This document shows positions 1-7,724 of a stretch of 64,000 nucleotides of DNA, one piece after another (position 1 is the first letter of the stretch; every line of letters starts with the position of its first letter). The notes under the pieces are model-generated. The model did not search any database and was not told where the DNA came from. It worked only from the letters and a program-made list of their open reading frames with translations. Source of the stretch: an uncultured Lachnospiraceae bacterium (GTDB taxonomy: Bacteria > Bacillota > Clostridia > Lachnospirales > Lachnospiraceae); the NCBI GenBank assembly GCA_910584585.1, contig CAJUBP010000012.1:36667-100666 (forward strand). The letters are read 5' to 3'. A program made the position numbers and the translations under genes.

Positions 1-1590
1 TACGGCAACAATGTGGTGAAGGTGAACACCCTGAAGGAAGCTTATGAACTTGCTAAGAATTCTCCGGGAACTGTTGTGACAGACATGCCTGTATACAGAG
101 GAGAAGAGTTCGGATTAGAGCCGGACGCGAAAGTACTGCTGTTCAACGACGGTTCCATTACAGGACGTTATGCTCCTGCAAGAAGAATTACCGGCAAACC
201 GGGCGTGAATACCACAGAGCTGGATAAGATTTTGATGGACGCAGTTTATGATACCAGATGGAAGACCATGTACCATGCAGAAGTATTTATCGGCCTTGAT
301 CCGGAATTTATGGTGAAAGCCCATCTGTTAATTCCGGAAGGAGAAGAGAACCTCCTTTATTCCTGGATGCTGAACTTCCAGTATATGTCTGACAATTATG
401 TGAAGATGTATAAATCATCCAAAATGTATGAGAATGAGCCGGATATCTATATCTTCTCAGATCCTCAGTGGGTTGGCACAGACAAGACAGATATCTCAGA
501 TCCCAACTGCCTGTGCTATTTCAACACAGATACCAACTGCGCGGGAATTCTCGGCATGAGATATTTCGGAGAGCACAAGAAGGGCACATTGACCCTGGCA
601 TGGGCTTTGGCCAACAGAAACGGCTATGCTTCCTGCCACGGCGGACAGAAAGAGTACACCTTAGAAGACGGCTCCAAATATGTTGCAGCAGTATTCGGGT
701 TATCCGGATCCGGCAAGTCAACCCTTACACACGCAAAGCACAACAACAAATATCCGTCTATCAAGGTGCTTCATGACGACGCGTTTATCATCAATGCGGA
801 TACCTGCGCTTCCGTAGCATTGGAGCCCACTTATTTTGATAAGACAGCAGATTATCCTACCGGATGCGAAGATAACAAGTTCCTGCTGACTGCTCAGAAC
901 TGTTCCGCAACTTTGGATGAAGACGGCAAAGTGGTTCTGGTGACAGAAGATGTGCGTAACGGAAACGGACGCGCCATTAAGTCCAAATTATGGTCTCCCA
1001 ACCGTGTGGACAAGATTGAAGCTCCGGTGAATGCTATTTTCTGGATTATGAAAGATCCTACCATTCCGCCGGTAGTAAAATTAAAGGGAGCTTCCCTTGC
1101 TTCCGTTATGGGCGCAACCCTGGCGACCAAGCGTTCTACCGCAGAGCGTCTTGCGGCCGGCGTAGATCCCAATGCGCTGGTAGTAGAGCCTTACGCAAAC
1201 CCATTCAGAACTTATCCGCTGGTAAATGACTATGAGAAGTTCAAATCACTGGTAGAAACCAAGAATGTAGACTGCTATATCATCAACACCGGTGAATTTA
1301 TGGGCAAGAAGGTTCAGCCGAAGGATACCTTGGGCGTACTGGAAGCTATCGTTGAGAAGAAAGCGGACTTCAAGCCATGGGGCCCCTTCTCCGATATTGA
1401 GATCTTTGAGTGGGAAGGATTTGTTCCGGATCTGTCTGACAAAGAGTACGTAGAGCAGTTAAAAGCGCGTATGCAGGACAGACTGAACTATGTGACAAAT
1501 CTGGACGAGGCAGAAGGCGGATTCAACAAGCTGCCCGAAGACGCTGCCGCAGCGATTAAGAAAGTTGTGGATGAGGCGAATACATTATAA
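1..1590 (+). CDS. pckA: Phosphoenolpyruvate carboxykinase (ATP), 5'-truncated by window edge
   Basis: Catalyses ATP-dependent interconversion of oxaloacetate and PEP in the cytoplasm, linking C4 acids to glycolysis or gluconeogenesis. The reading frame is open from base 1 with no clear ribosome-binding site, so the true start lies outside the window. The GTG at 13 is only the first possible start inside it. Visible hallmarks are the kinase P-loop GLSGSGKST at about 694-720, the metal-binding LHDDAF just after it, and a TEDVRNGNGRAIKSKLW segment with active-site Arg and Lys. About 525 residues are seen, close to the usual 520-540, so little is missing. The family call is firm; the gene symbol follows the ATP-type P-loop. 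Confidence 0.93.
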   Translation, partial: YGNNVVKVNTLKEAYELAKNSPGTVVTDMPVYRGEEFGLEPDAKVLLFNDGSITGRYAPARRITGKPGVNTTELDKILMDAVYDTRWKTMYHAEVFIGLDPEFMVKAHLLIPEGEENLLYSWMLNFQYMSDNYVKMYKSSKMYENEPDIYIFSDPQWVGTDKTDISDPNCLCYFNTDTNCAGILGMRYFGEHKKGTLTLAWALANRNGYASCHGGQKEYTLEDGSKYVAAVFGLSGSGKSTLTHAKHNNKYPSIKVLHDDAFIINADTCASVALEPTYFDKTADYPTGCEDNKFLLTAQNCSATLDEDGKVVLVTEDVRNGNGRAIKSKLWSPNRVDKIEAPVNAIFWIMKDPTIPPVVKLKGASLASVMGATLATKRSTAERLAAGVDPNALVVEPYANPFRTYPLVNDYEKFKSLVETKNVDCYIINTGEFMGKKVQPKDTLGVLEAIVEKKADFKPWGPFSDIEIFEWEGFVPDLSDKEYVEQLKARMQDRLNYVTNLDEAEGGFNKLPEDAAAAIKKVVDEANTL

Positions 1591-1608
1591 TCTAAGAGGT
1601 TTTTATAG

Positions 1609-1640
1609 CTCCCACAGGATACATCAGTATCCTGTGGGAG
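1609..1640 (+). terminator. Hairpin after pckA
   Basis: A perfect 12-bp inverted repeat (CTCCCACAGGAT with its complement) closes an 8-nt loop 18 nt after the pckA stop. No clean U-tract follows the stem, so it could terminate weakly or protect the 3' end. Confidence 0.6.
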
Positions 1641-1724
1641 AATGTGTATTGGAAGAAATGTATTGAAATTGTAAAGAATTCCTTTACAAAATGTATTAGT
1701 AATGAGATAGTTGGAGAAATGAGC

Positions 1725-3977
1725 ATGAAAAAAAATAAGATTTTAATTTCAGCAATGTGCTGTCTGCTGCTGGCGGTTTCACTGTTTACTTTTCAAAAGA
1801 GTGAAGTTCAGGCGGCAGGAAATTATACATTGCAGGTAAACAAAGGGACAAATGTAGTAACTGTATTCCGAAGCGACGGCACGCCGGAGCGGGCATTTGT
1901 TTGTTCCGTGGGAAGCGCTACGCCCATCGGAACCTTCTATACGCCCAACAAATACAGATGGCATGAATTGGACGGCCCTTCTTACGGACAATACTGCACC
2001 CGTATTGTTGCAGGCTATCTGTTTCATTCCGTATGGTATTACCGGAATGGAGATTTGGCTTCCCAGTCTTACGTACAGTACAATAAACTGGGCACGACAG
2101 CTTCCCACGGATGTGTCCGCCTGACAGTGGCAGACGCCAAGTGGATTTATGACAACTGTCCTCTGGGAACAAAAGTTACGGTAATGTATGGTTCCTCAGC
2201 CAATGATCCCCTGGGAAAACCGGCGGCAATTAAAGTTCCCAATGTGAGAGAGGGCTGGGATCCGACGGACCCCAATCCGGCCAATCCATACAGTGCGGCA
2301 ATGCCCTCCATTGATACCAGCGGAGCTTCTCAGACCGTTTCCTACGGAAGCGATTTCAATCCTCTCACTGGAATTACAGCCAAAGATTCCCTTGGAAATG
2401 ATATCAGCGGGAAACTGGCTTATGCCGGAAGCGTGAATACCAGTCAGCTGGGAGATTACAGGATTACATACCGCGTCACAGACGCATTGAACAGAACTGC
2501 CTACGCAGATAAGACATATACAGTGGCGGATACCGGGAAAGCCGAGATTACCGGCGTCAAGAAGAGTCTGAAAAAGGAATATAATTCCACGCTTAAATTA
2601 AAAAAGAATGTAAAGGCTAAGACTGTGACGGGCAAGAGCCTGACGAAACAGATCACGATTAAGATTATTTCTCCCGGAAGCAAGAAGGAGAAAACATACA
2701 AGAAGAGCACATTGAAGCTTAAAAAGCTTGGCACTTACAAGATCAATTACTATGTGACCAATCCGGCCAACGGCCTGGTGACCAAAGCCACCTGCAAGGT
2801 GAAGGTAAGTGATACCAAGAAGCCTAAGTTCAGCGGCGTTGCTGCTTCGAAGACTGTGGAATACAACAGCACTCTGAATCTGAAATCAGGCGTGAAGGCC
2901 AAACTGGTATCCGGCAAGAATATGACCTCCAAGATAACCGTGAAGGTTCAGGCGCCCAATCAGACAAAGTTAAAGAAATTAAGCAGCAGCAAGATCAAGA
3001 GTTATAAATTTACAAAGATCGGCACTTATAAAGTAGAATATTCTGTGGCAAATCCGAATAACAAGAAAGCGGTTGCAAAGAAAACAACGAATATTACAGT
3101 AAGTGATAAGAAAGCGCCTGTGATTGCAGGAGCAGTGGATCAGACGGTGGCCTTTGGAGCGAAACTGAATCTGAGAACCGGAATTACCGCCAAACTGGTA
3201 TCTGGTACGAATGTAACTGCCAATGTGAAAGTTACTGTGAAGACTCCGGCCAATGTATCCAGTGAGTTTACCGGAACAGAGTATACCTTTACCCAGGCGG
3301 GCATTTATACCATTGAATATTCCGTGGCTAATCCGGCTAATCCGAAGGCAGTGGCACAGGCAAGCCGGAAGATTACCGTGAATGCGGATACCCGCAAGCC
3401 GGTGATTACCATTGACAGCAGTAAGGCGAATACAGCAGTAACCGGAACGCCTTATGATGTTTACGCAGGCGTGAAGGCATCCCTGGATCAGGATCTTACC
3501 AGCGCGATTACCGCAAAGGTTACAAATGCCAATAATCAGGAAATCGCTGTAACGAACAAGATGGTGACCTTTACAGAAGCAGGCATTTACACCATTACTT
3601 ATACCGTAAAGAATCCCAATAACCCGGCGGTTGCCGAGACAAAGACCTTTACGGTGACAGTAAGCGCTCAGAATACTACTCCGGATAACGCGCCGGCTGC
3701 TCAGTCCGCGCCGGAGTTTATGAGCCCGCAGCAGGCGCCGGCTGAAGCTGCGCAGGATGAAGTTCAGCCCAGCGAACCGGCTGAGGATAAGGCTCAGCCA
3801 GAAGTTCCAGCAGAGGATGGGACTCAGCCTGAGACTCCAGCAGAGGATGAGGCTCAGCCGGAGGTTCCAGCAGAGGATGAGGCTCAGCCTGAAGTTCAGG
3901 AAGAGAATGAGGTTCAGCAGGAAGCGCCGGCAGAAGAGCATGTTTCACCTGAGATTTCAGAAGAAGATGAGCCTTAG
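1725..3977 (+). CDS. Secreted L,D-transpeptidase (YkuD) with Ig-like repeats and a Pro/Glu-rich tail
   Basis: Cross-links or anchors to peptidoglycan at meso-DAP through a catalytic Cys. The ATG at 1725 is preferred over an upstream in-frame ATG because GGAG lies 8 nt before it and a signal peptide (MKKNKILI, then a hydrophobic stretch to about residue 33) follows directly. The YkuD signature SHGCVRL gives His128 and Cys130. After the catalytic domain come roughly five Ig-like repeats of about 90 residues (motifs such as YKVEYSVANPNNKKA), then a tail of 9-residue units like QPEVPAEDE. The tail is probably a flexible wall spacer. The TAG stop stands where the repeat would have CAG, and the frame stays open for ten more sense codons. 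Total 750 aa. Confidence 0.88.
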   Translation: MKKNKILISAMCCLLLAVSLFTFQKSEVQAAGNYTLQVNKGTNVVTVFRSDGTPERAFVCSVGSATPIGTFYTPNKYRWHELDGPSYGQYCTRIVAGYLFHSVWYYRNGDLASQSYVQYNKLGTTASHGCVRLTVADAKWIYDNCPLGTKVTVMYGSSANDPLGKPAAIKVPNVREGWDPTDPNPANPYSAAMPSIDTSGASQTVSYGSDFNPLTGITAKDSLGNDISGKLAYAGSVNTSQLGDYRITYRVTDALNRTAYADKTYTVADTGKAEITGVKKSLKKEYNSTLKLKKNVKAKTVTGKSLTKQITIKIISPGSKKEKTYKKSTLKLKKLGTYKINYYVTNPANGLVTKATCKVKVSDTKKPKFSGVAASKTVEYNSTLNLKSGVKAKLVSGKNMTSKITVKVQAPNQTKLKKLSSSKIKSYKFTKIGTYKVEYSVANPNNKKAVAKKTTNITVSDKKAPVIAGAVDQTVAFGAKLNLRTGITAKLVSGTNVTANVKVTVKTPANVSSEFTGTEYTFTQAGIYTIEYSVANPANPKAVAQASRKITVNADTRKPVITIDSSKANTAVTGTPYDVYAGVKASLDQDLTSAITAKVTNANNQEIAVTNKMVTFTEAGIYTITYTVKNPNNPAVAETKTFTVTVSAQNTTPDNAPAAQSAPEFMSPQQAPAEAAQDEVQPSEPAEDKAQPEVPAEDGTQPETPAEDEAQPEVPAEDEAQPEVQEENEVQQEAPAEEHVSPEISEEDEP

Positions 3978-4040
3978 CCAAAGGTTCCGGCAGGTTCATC
4001 CCTGCATTGAAAACTGTAATAAATTTACTTTAATTTTTAG

Positions 4041-4069
4041 TTGATAATCAGGACATAATAAGGTATAAT
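4041..4069 (+). promoter_or_regulatory. Sigma-A promoter of 6S RNA
   Basis: TTGATA at 4041-4046 and TATAAT at 4064-4069 with exactly 17 nt between them, directly upstream of the 6S RNA. The start point is expected near 4076. Confidence 0.82.
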
Positions 4070-4075
4070 CATTTA

Positions 4076-4240
4076 TAGGCTAGAAAGTATAATCCTGGGG
4101 TGTTCGATACCCTGCTATTTTGAACCTACATTTACTTTTATGGGATTCCTACATTGCCGATTGGATGTCAGGCCGTCATAACGCAGCGGAAGGCAGAAGA
4201 GAGGTTGCGGTCACCCACCTGGCTTAGGCTAGGAGTCAAA
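4076..4240 (+). ncRNA. ssrS: 6S RNA (SsrS), clostridial type
   Basis: Binds housekeeping RNA polymerase holoenzyme by mimicking an open promoter and represses transcription in slow growth. Recognised from conserved stretches of Firmicutes 6S RNA: TTTTGAACCTACATTT near 4118, the TCAGGCCGTCATAACGCAG segment, the AAGGCAGAAGAGAGG run, and GTCACCCACCTGGCTTAGG near the 3' side. It lies between two monocistronic units with its own promoter. Ends are estimated from the promoter and from where the conserved motifs stop; a covariance search would fix them. No real ORF crosses it. Confidence 0.85.
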
Positions 4241-4342
4241 ATTGCAGGAAACGGCATTTTGGGTGTACTTTCCAGAAAAATTTCAGGGTACAAAAGATTT
4301 TTACAAAAGCGGATTGCGCATAAGTTTCAAAAGAGAATCAAA

Positions 4343-4407
4343 GAGATACGAAAGATTGAATATACAAAAGACTCTTGAGATACGAAAGATAAATTACAAA
4401 AGAGGAG
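4343..4407 (+). repeat. Two imperfect 34-nt direct repeats downstream of 6S RNA
   Basis: GAGATACGAAAGAT begins at 4343 and again at 4377, each followed by a similar A-rich segment containing TACAAAAGA. The rest of 4241-4407 shows no gene; it is probably the 6S RNA trailer ending at the hairpin that follows. Confidence 0.5.
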
Positions 4408-4440
4408 AGGCTGCTTTGGAGAAAGGCAGCCTTTTCGCTT
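4408..4440 (+). terminator. Rho-independent terminator downstream of 6S RNA
   Basis: AGGCTGC (4408-4414) pairs with GCAGCCT (4426-4432), extended by TTT/AAA in the loop, and is followed by TTTTCGCTT. Confidence 0.7.
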
Positions 4441-4486
4441 GAATGTAATGTGATTGCTGAATTAAAAGAAGGAACAGGAATGCTGC

Positions 4487-6745
4487 ATGGGAAGAGGATA
4501 TTCATCGAAAAGGGAGAAATATTTGACCGTACTGCTGGCGGCGCTGCTGGTGGTTTTAGCCGTGCTTTTTGTGCAGGCTGTGCTGGAGGAAAAGGTCATA
4601 CTGGAATACAGCAACGAATATGTGGCAATGGCGGAATTGCCGTCACAGCTTAGTTTTACATATTATGACGAAGCGGAATGGAAGGAAAAGTTAAAGGAAA
4701 TTAATTCCGGTAAGAATCTGAATGGCAAACTTACCTTTGGGAAGCTGGAGAAACTGCTGGAACAGCTGTCTGTTCAGGAATATGTGACAGTTCCCAATAA
4801 ATTTTCCTGGAAAAATGTATCCCGCGCGGAGTGGAACGGAGTGTATGAACAAATCCTGGATTTGCTGGACGCGGAGGGAAGGGTGTCTGCCACAAATCTG
4901 GTATTTCTTACCAAAGAACCGGAAGAAGCCGGGGAGGGGGAGGCGCTGCGAAGACTGACCCACAAGGGATATTATGAAGTGGCGGAAGGAGTGGATTACT
5001 TTCATTATTATGATATGTATCAGGTTTATGTGAAGGATCAGCGCATTATCGGCGTCAGCAGTCAATGCAAAGGGCCGCTGACTTTGAAAAATGTCTTTAT
5101 CCACTCCACAGAGAATGAGAAAGCCGAGGTGCTCTACGAACGTCAGAAAATCTCTCTTGATATTGAGGGATTAGAGGAAGATATCAGAGATACCATCTGT
5201 GATATGGAATGGACGGAAGGGAAAGTTACGGCAATTTATAAGAAAGAAGATATGATTTCCGGAAAAGTCCTGAGCTTTAATGAGGAACAGATTGAGATTT
5301 CCGGTTACGGGACTTTAGAACACGGCGGAAAGTTAAAGATATATAAGACTTACGGAACGGTGGAAGAACTGGATGAGTCGAAGCTGGTAATCGGCAATTT
5401 ACAGGCGGATTTTGTGGTTGCCGAGAAGCAGGTCTGCGGAATTATTTTAAAAGAGCCTGCTTCTATAGAAAATATCCGTGTGCTTCTGCTGAACGGGGAG
5501 GGAACCTATCATGAGAATCCTGTGTTTGTAACGGATACGGGTGGAACCTTAACCATAGGAGAACGGACGGAAGAGATCCCTGCGGGAGAACCGCTGACCG
5601 TGTCAGAATTCTTTGGGGAAGATCCCGATTTTGTGAAAATTGCTCTGGGGGATGGAGATGGAAGAATTTATTTTTCTGATGAAGCCGGCGGGCATACTTC
5701 TCTGGGATACCGGGGGACTATGGAGATCCGGAAGTACCAGGAAGGGTACGGTGTGGTAAATGAGCTGTCTTTGGAACAGTATCTTTATGGCGTGGTTCCC
5801 AGTGAAATGCCTTCCTCCTATGAGCGGGAAGCGCTGTGCGTCCAGGCGGTCTGCGCAAGAAGCTATGCCTGCATTCAGTTGATGAAGGGAGATTATGCTG
5901 CTTTGGGGGCCCATGTGGATGACAGCACCAGTTATCAGGTGTACAATAAGCAGGAGGAAACGCCCCAGACCAATTTAGCGGTGGATGATACCGTGGGCGA
6001 AGTGATCAAATATCAGGGAGAGGTTGCGGAGGCGTACTTTTTCTCCACCTCCTGCGGATATACCGGAGATATGGGATTATGGAACAGCGGCGGGGAACAG
6101 TTCGGCTATCTCCAGGGAATTTCCCTTCTGCCGGAAGGAGAGGAAGCGGATATTTCCAGTGAGGAAGCTTTTGCGGAATTTATTTCAAATAAGGAGATAA
6201 ATTCTTATGACAGTGACAGCCCGTATTTTCGCTGGCAGGCAGAGGTTTCGCCCCAGAAAGAATCGGAAACAATCAATCGTGCCATTACGGAGCGGGCAGA
6301 GGCCAATGCGGGCAATGTGCAGTTTCTCAAAGAGGACGGCTCCGAAGGAAAACTTTCTGATCTGGCAGGATTTGGGGCGTTAAAAGAAATTTCTGTGGGA
6401 GAGCGGGGAGGCGGCGGAGGCATCCGGATTCTGCGTATTTCCTATGAAAAAGGAACGGTTCATTTAATTACGGAATATAATATACGTTATGTGCTGGGAG
6501 CGGCGGCTGGAAAAGTGACAGACAATCAGGGGGAGAGCATAGAGATGCAGCTTCTGCCCAGCGCCTATTTTGCCCTGACGCCTATGGAACAGGGATATCT
6601 TCTGCAGGGCGGAGGATATGGACACGGAATCGGAATGAGCCAGAATGGTTCCAACGGAATGGCGAAGGCTGGCATGAACTATGTGGAGATTCTGATGAAA
6701 TTTTATCAGGGTATTGCGATAGAAAATATTTACAATGGGGAATAA
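4487..6745 (+). CDS. SpoIID/LytB-domain protein, membrane-anchored
   Basis: Family members are lytic transglycosylases or amidase enhancers that act on peptidoglycan outside the membrane, classically in engulfment. One transmembrane helix at residues about 12-32 is followed by a large unassigned region (about 40-400), then a SpoIID domain. Diagnostic segments are LEQYLYGVVPSEMPSSY, QAVCARSYA, YFFSTSCGYTG and, near the C-terminus, GGGYGHGIGMSQNG. At 752 aa it is about twice the length of sporulation SpoIID, so a distinct wall role is likely. AAGGAACAGG precedes the start. The 3' end runs into the next gene's start region, suggesting coupling. Confidence 0.82.
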   Translation: MGRGYSSKREKYLTVLLAALLVVLAVLFVQAVLEEKVILEYSNEYVAMAELPSQLSFTYYDEAEWKEKLKEINSGKNLNGKLTFGKLEKLLEQLSVQEYVTVPNKFSWKNVSRAEWNGVYEQILDLLDAEGRVSATNLVFLTKEPEEAGEGEALRRLTHKGYYEVAEGVDYFHYYDMYQVYVKDQRIIGVSSQCKGPLTLKNVFIHSTENEKAEVLYERQKISLDIEGLEEDIRDTICDMEWTEGKVTAIYKKEDMISGKVLSFNEEQIEISGYGTLEHGGKLKIYKTYGTVEELDESKLVIGNLQADFVVAEKQVCGIILKEPASIENIRVLLLNGEGTYHENPVFVTDTGGTLTIGERTEEIPAGEPLTVSEFFGEDPDFVKIALGDGDGRIYFSDEAGGHTSLGYRGTMEIRKYQEGYGVVNELSLEQYLYGVVPSEMPSSYEREALCVQAVCARSYACIQLMKGDYAALGAHVDDSTSYQVYNKQEETPQTNLAVDDTVGEVIKYQGEVAEAYFFSTSCGYTGDMGLWNSGGEQFGYLQGISLLPEGEEADISSEEAFAEFISNKEINSYDSDSPYFRWQAEVSPQKESETINRAITERAEANAGNVQFLKEDGSEGKLSDLAGFGALKEISVGERGGGGGIRILRISYEKGTVHLITEYNIRYVLGAAAGKVTDNQGESIEMQLLPSAYFALTPMEQGYLLQGGGYGHGIGMSQNGSNGMAKAGMNYVEILMKFYQGIAIENIYNGE

Positions 6746-6749
6746 TTTT

Positions 6750-7574
6750 ATGTTTTGGAAGATTGTGGCAGGATTCAGGGCCTTTCTGGCAGAGTGCAAA
6801 AGGGATAATATCAGCGCGTATGCGGCTCAGGCGGCGTTTTTTATCATTATGTCCCTGATCCCTTTTGTGATGCTGTTTATTTCTATGATTCAGTTTACTC
6901 CGGTGACAAAGAGCATGGTGATGGAAATTGTGAACCGGCTGATGCCGGAGTATATTTCGCCTTTTCTGATTGGGATCATCAATGAAGTGTATAATAATTC
7001 GGTGGGGACTGTGTCAATTGCGGCGATTATGGCAGTCTGGTCGGCGGCCAAGGGCATTCACTGCGTTACGGCCGGGCTGAACAGCGTCTATGACATAGAA
7101 GAGACGCGGAACTGGATTTTTCTGCGGTTTCGGGCTATTCTCTATACGCTGATGCTGGTGGCTGCAATTGTAGTTTCTCTTACGCTGATGGTGTTTGGAA
7201 ACAGTCTGCAGAAGTTAATCTGGAAGTATATCCCCTTTGCGGCAGATTTCACATGGGGGATTTTGCAGCTTCGATCGTTGATTTTACTGGCGGTGCTGAT
7301 GCTGTTTTTCCTGATGCTTTTTAAGATGCTTCCCAACCGGAAAGCCTCTTGGAAGAACCAGATTCCCGGCAGTGTGCTGAGCGCGGTGGGATGGTCTCTG
7401 CTGTCCTTTGGAATATCCATTTATGTGGATTATTTTAATGGATTTTCCATGTACGGCAGTTTAACCACAATTATTCTGGTGATGATGTGGCTGTATTTCG
7501 GCATTTATATTATGCTGGTGTGCGCGGAGATCAACAAGATGTATGAAGACAGCCGATTAAGGAAAGAAGGATGA
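6750..7574 (+). CDS. YihY/BrkB-family inner membrane protein
   Basis: Polytopic membrane protein of the YihY/virulence factor BrkB family, once mislabelled RNase BN; function uncertain, possibly a transporter. About six hydrophobic helices and the family segments AYAAQAAFFIIMSLIPF near the start and YGSLTTIILVMMWLYFGIYIMLVCAEIN near the end are visible. The ATG at 6750 is chosen because GGGGA lies 8 nt upstream within the end of the SpoIID gene. An in-frame ATG at 6735 would overlap that gene by 11 nt but lacks a good ribosome-binding site. Total 274 aa, normal for the family. Confidence 0.85.
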   Translation: MFWKIVAGFRAFLAECKRDNISAYAAQAAFFIIMSLIPFVMLFISMIQFTPVTKSMVMEIVNRLMPEYISPFLIGIINEVYNNSVGTVSIAAIMAVWSAAKGIHCVTAGLNSVYDIEETRNWIFLRFRAILYTLMLVAAIVVSLTLMVFGNSLQKLIWKYIPFAADFTWGILQLRSLILLAVLMLFFLMLFKMLPNRKASWKNQIPGSVLSAVGWSLLSFGISIYVDYFNGFSMYGSLTTIILVMMWLYFGIYIMLVCAEINKMYEDSRLRKEG

Positions 7575-7584
7575 AAAAGTGGTA

Positions 7585-7613
7585 ATGACATTTCGAACTG
7601 AATGTGATAAACT
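7585..7613 (+). promoter_or_regulatory. Candidate sigma-A promoter for the DNA translocase gene
   Basis: ATGACA at 7585-7590, 17-nt spacer, TAAACT at 7608-7613. The 110-nt leader holds a small hairpin (GGTTCAG 7654-7660 with CTGAACC 7686-7692). Confidence 0.5.
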
Positions 7614-7724
7614 GTAAATAGTGTGCCGGGACGGGGAAGTCAGAGCACAGACTGGTTCAGATCTCCTGCGGTTTGCGGCGGCAGACTGAACCTGACAGAA
7701 GAACAACAGTTTGGAGGAAGTCAT

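Noticed and set aside
2979..3941. 320-codon open frame on the - strand opposite the L,D-transpeptidase repeats
   Set aside because: Arises from repetitive, stop-poor antisense sequence; Leu/Arg/Cys-rich, no ribosome-binding site, and the + strand protein is certain.
4154..4378. 74-codon + frame over the 6S RNA
   Set aside because: Overlaps conserved RNA motifs and lacks a ribosome-binding site.
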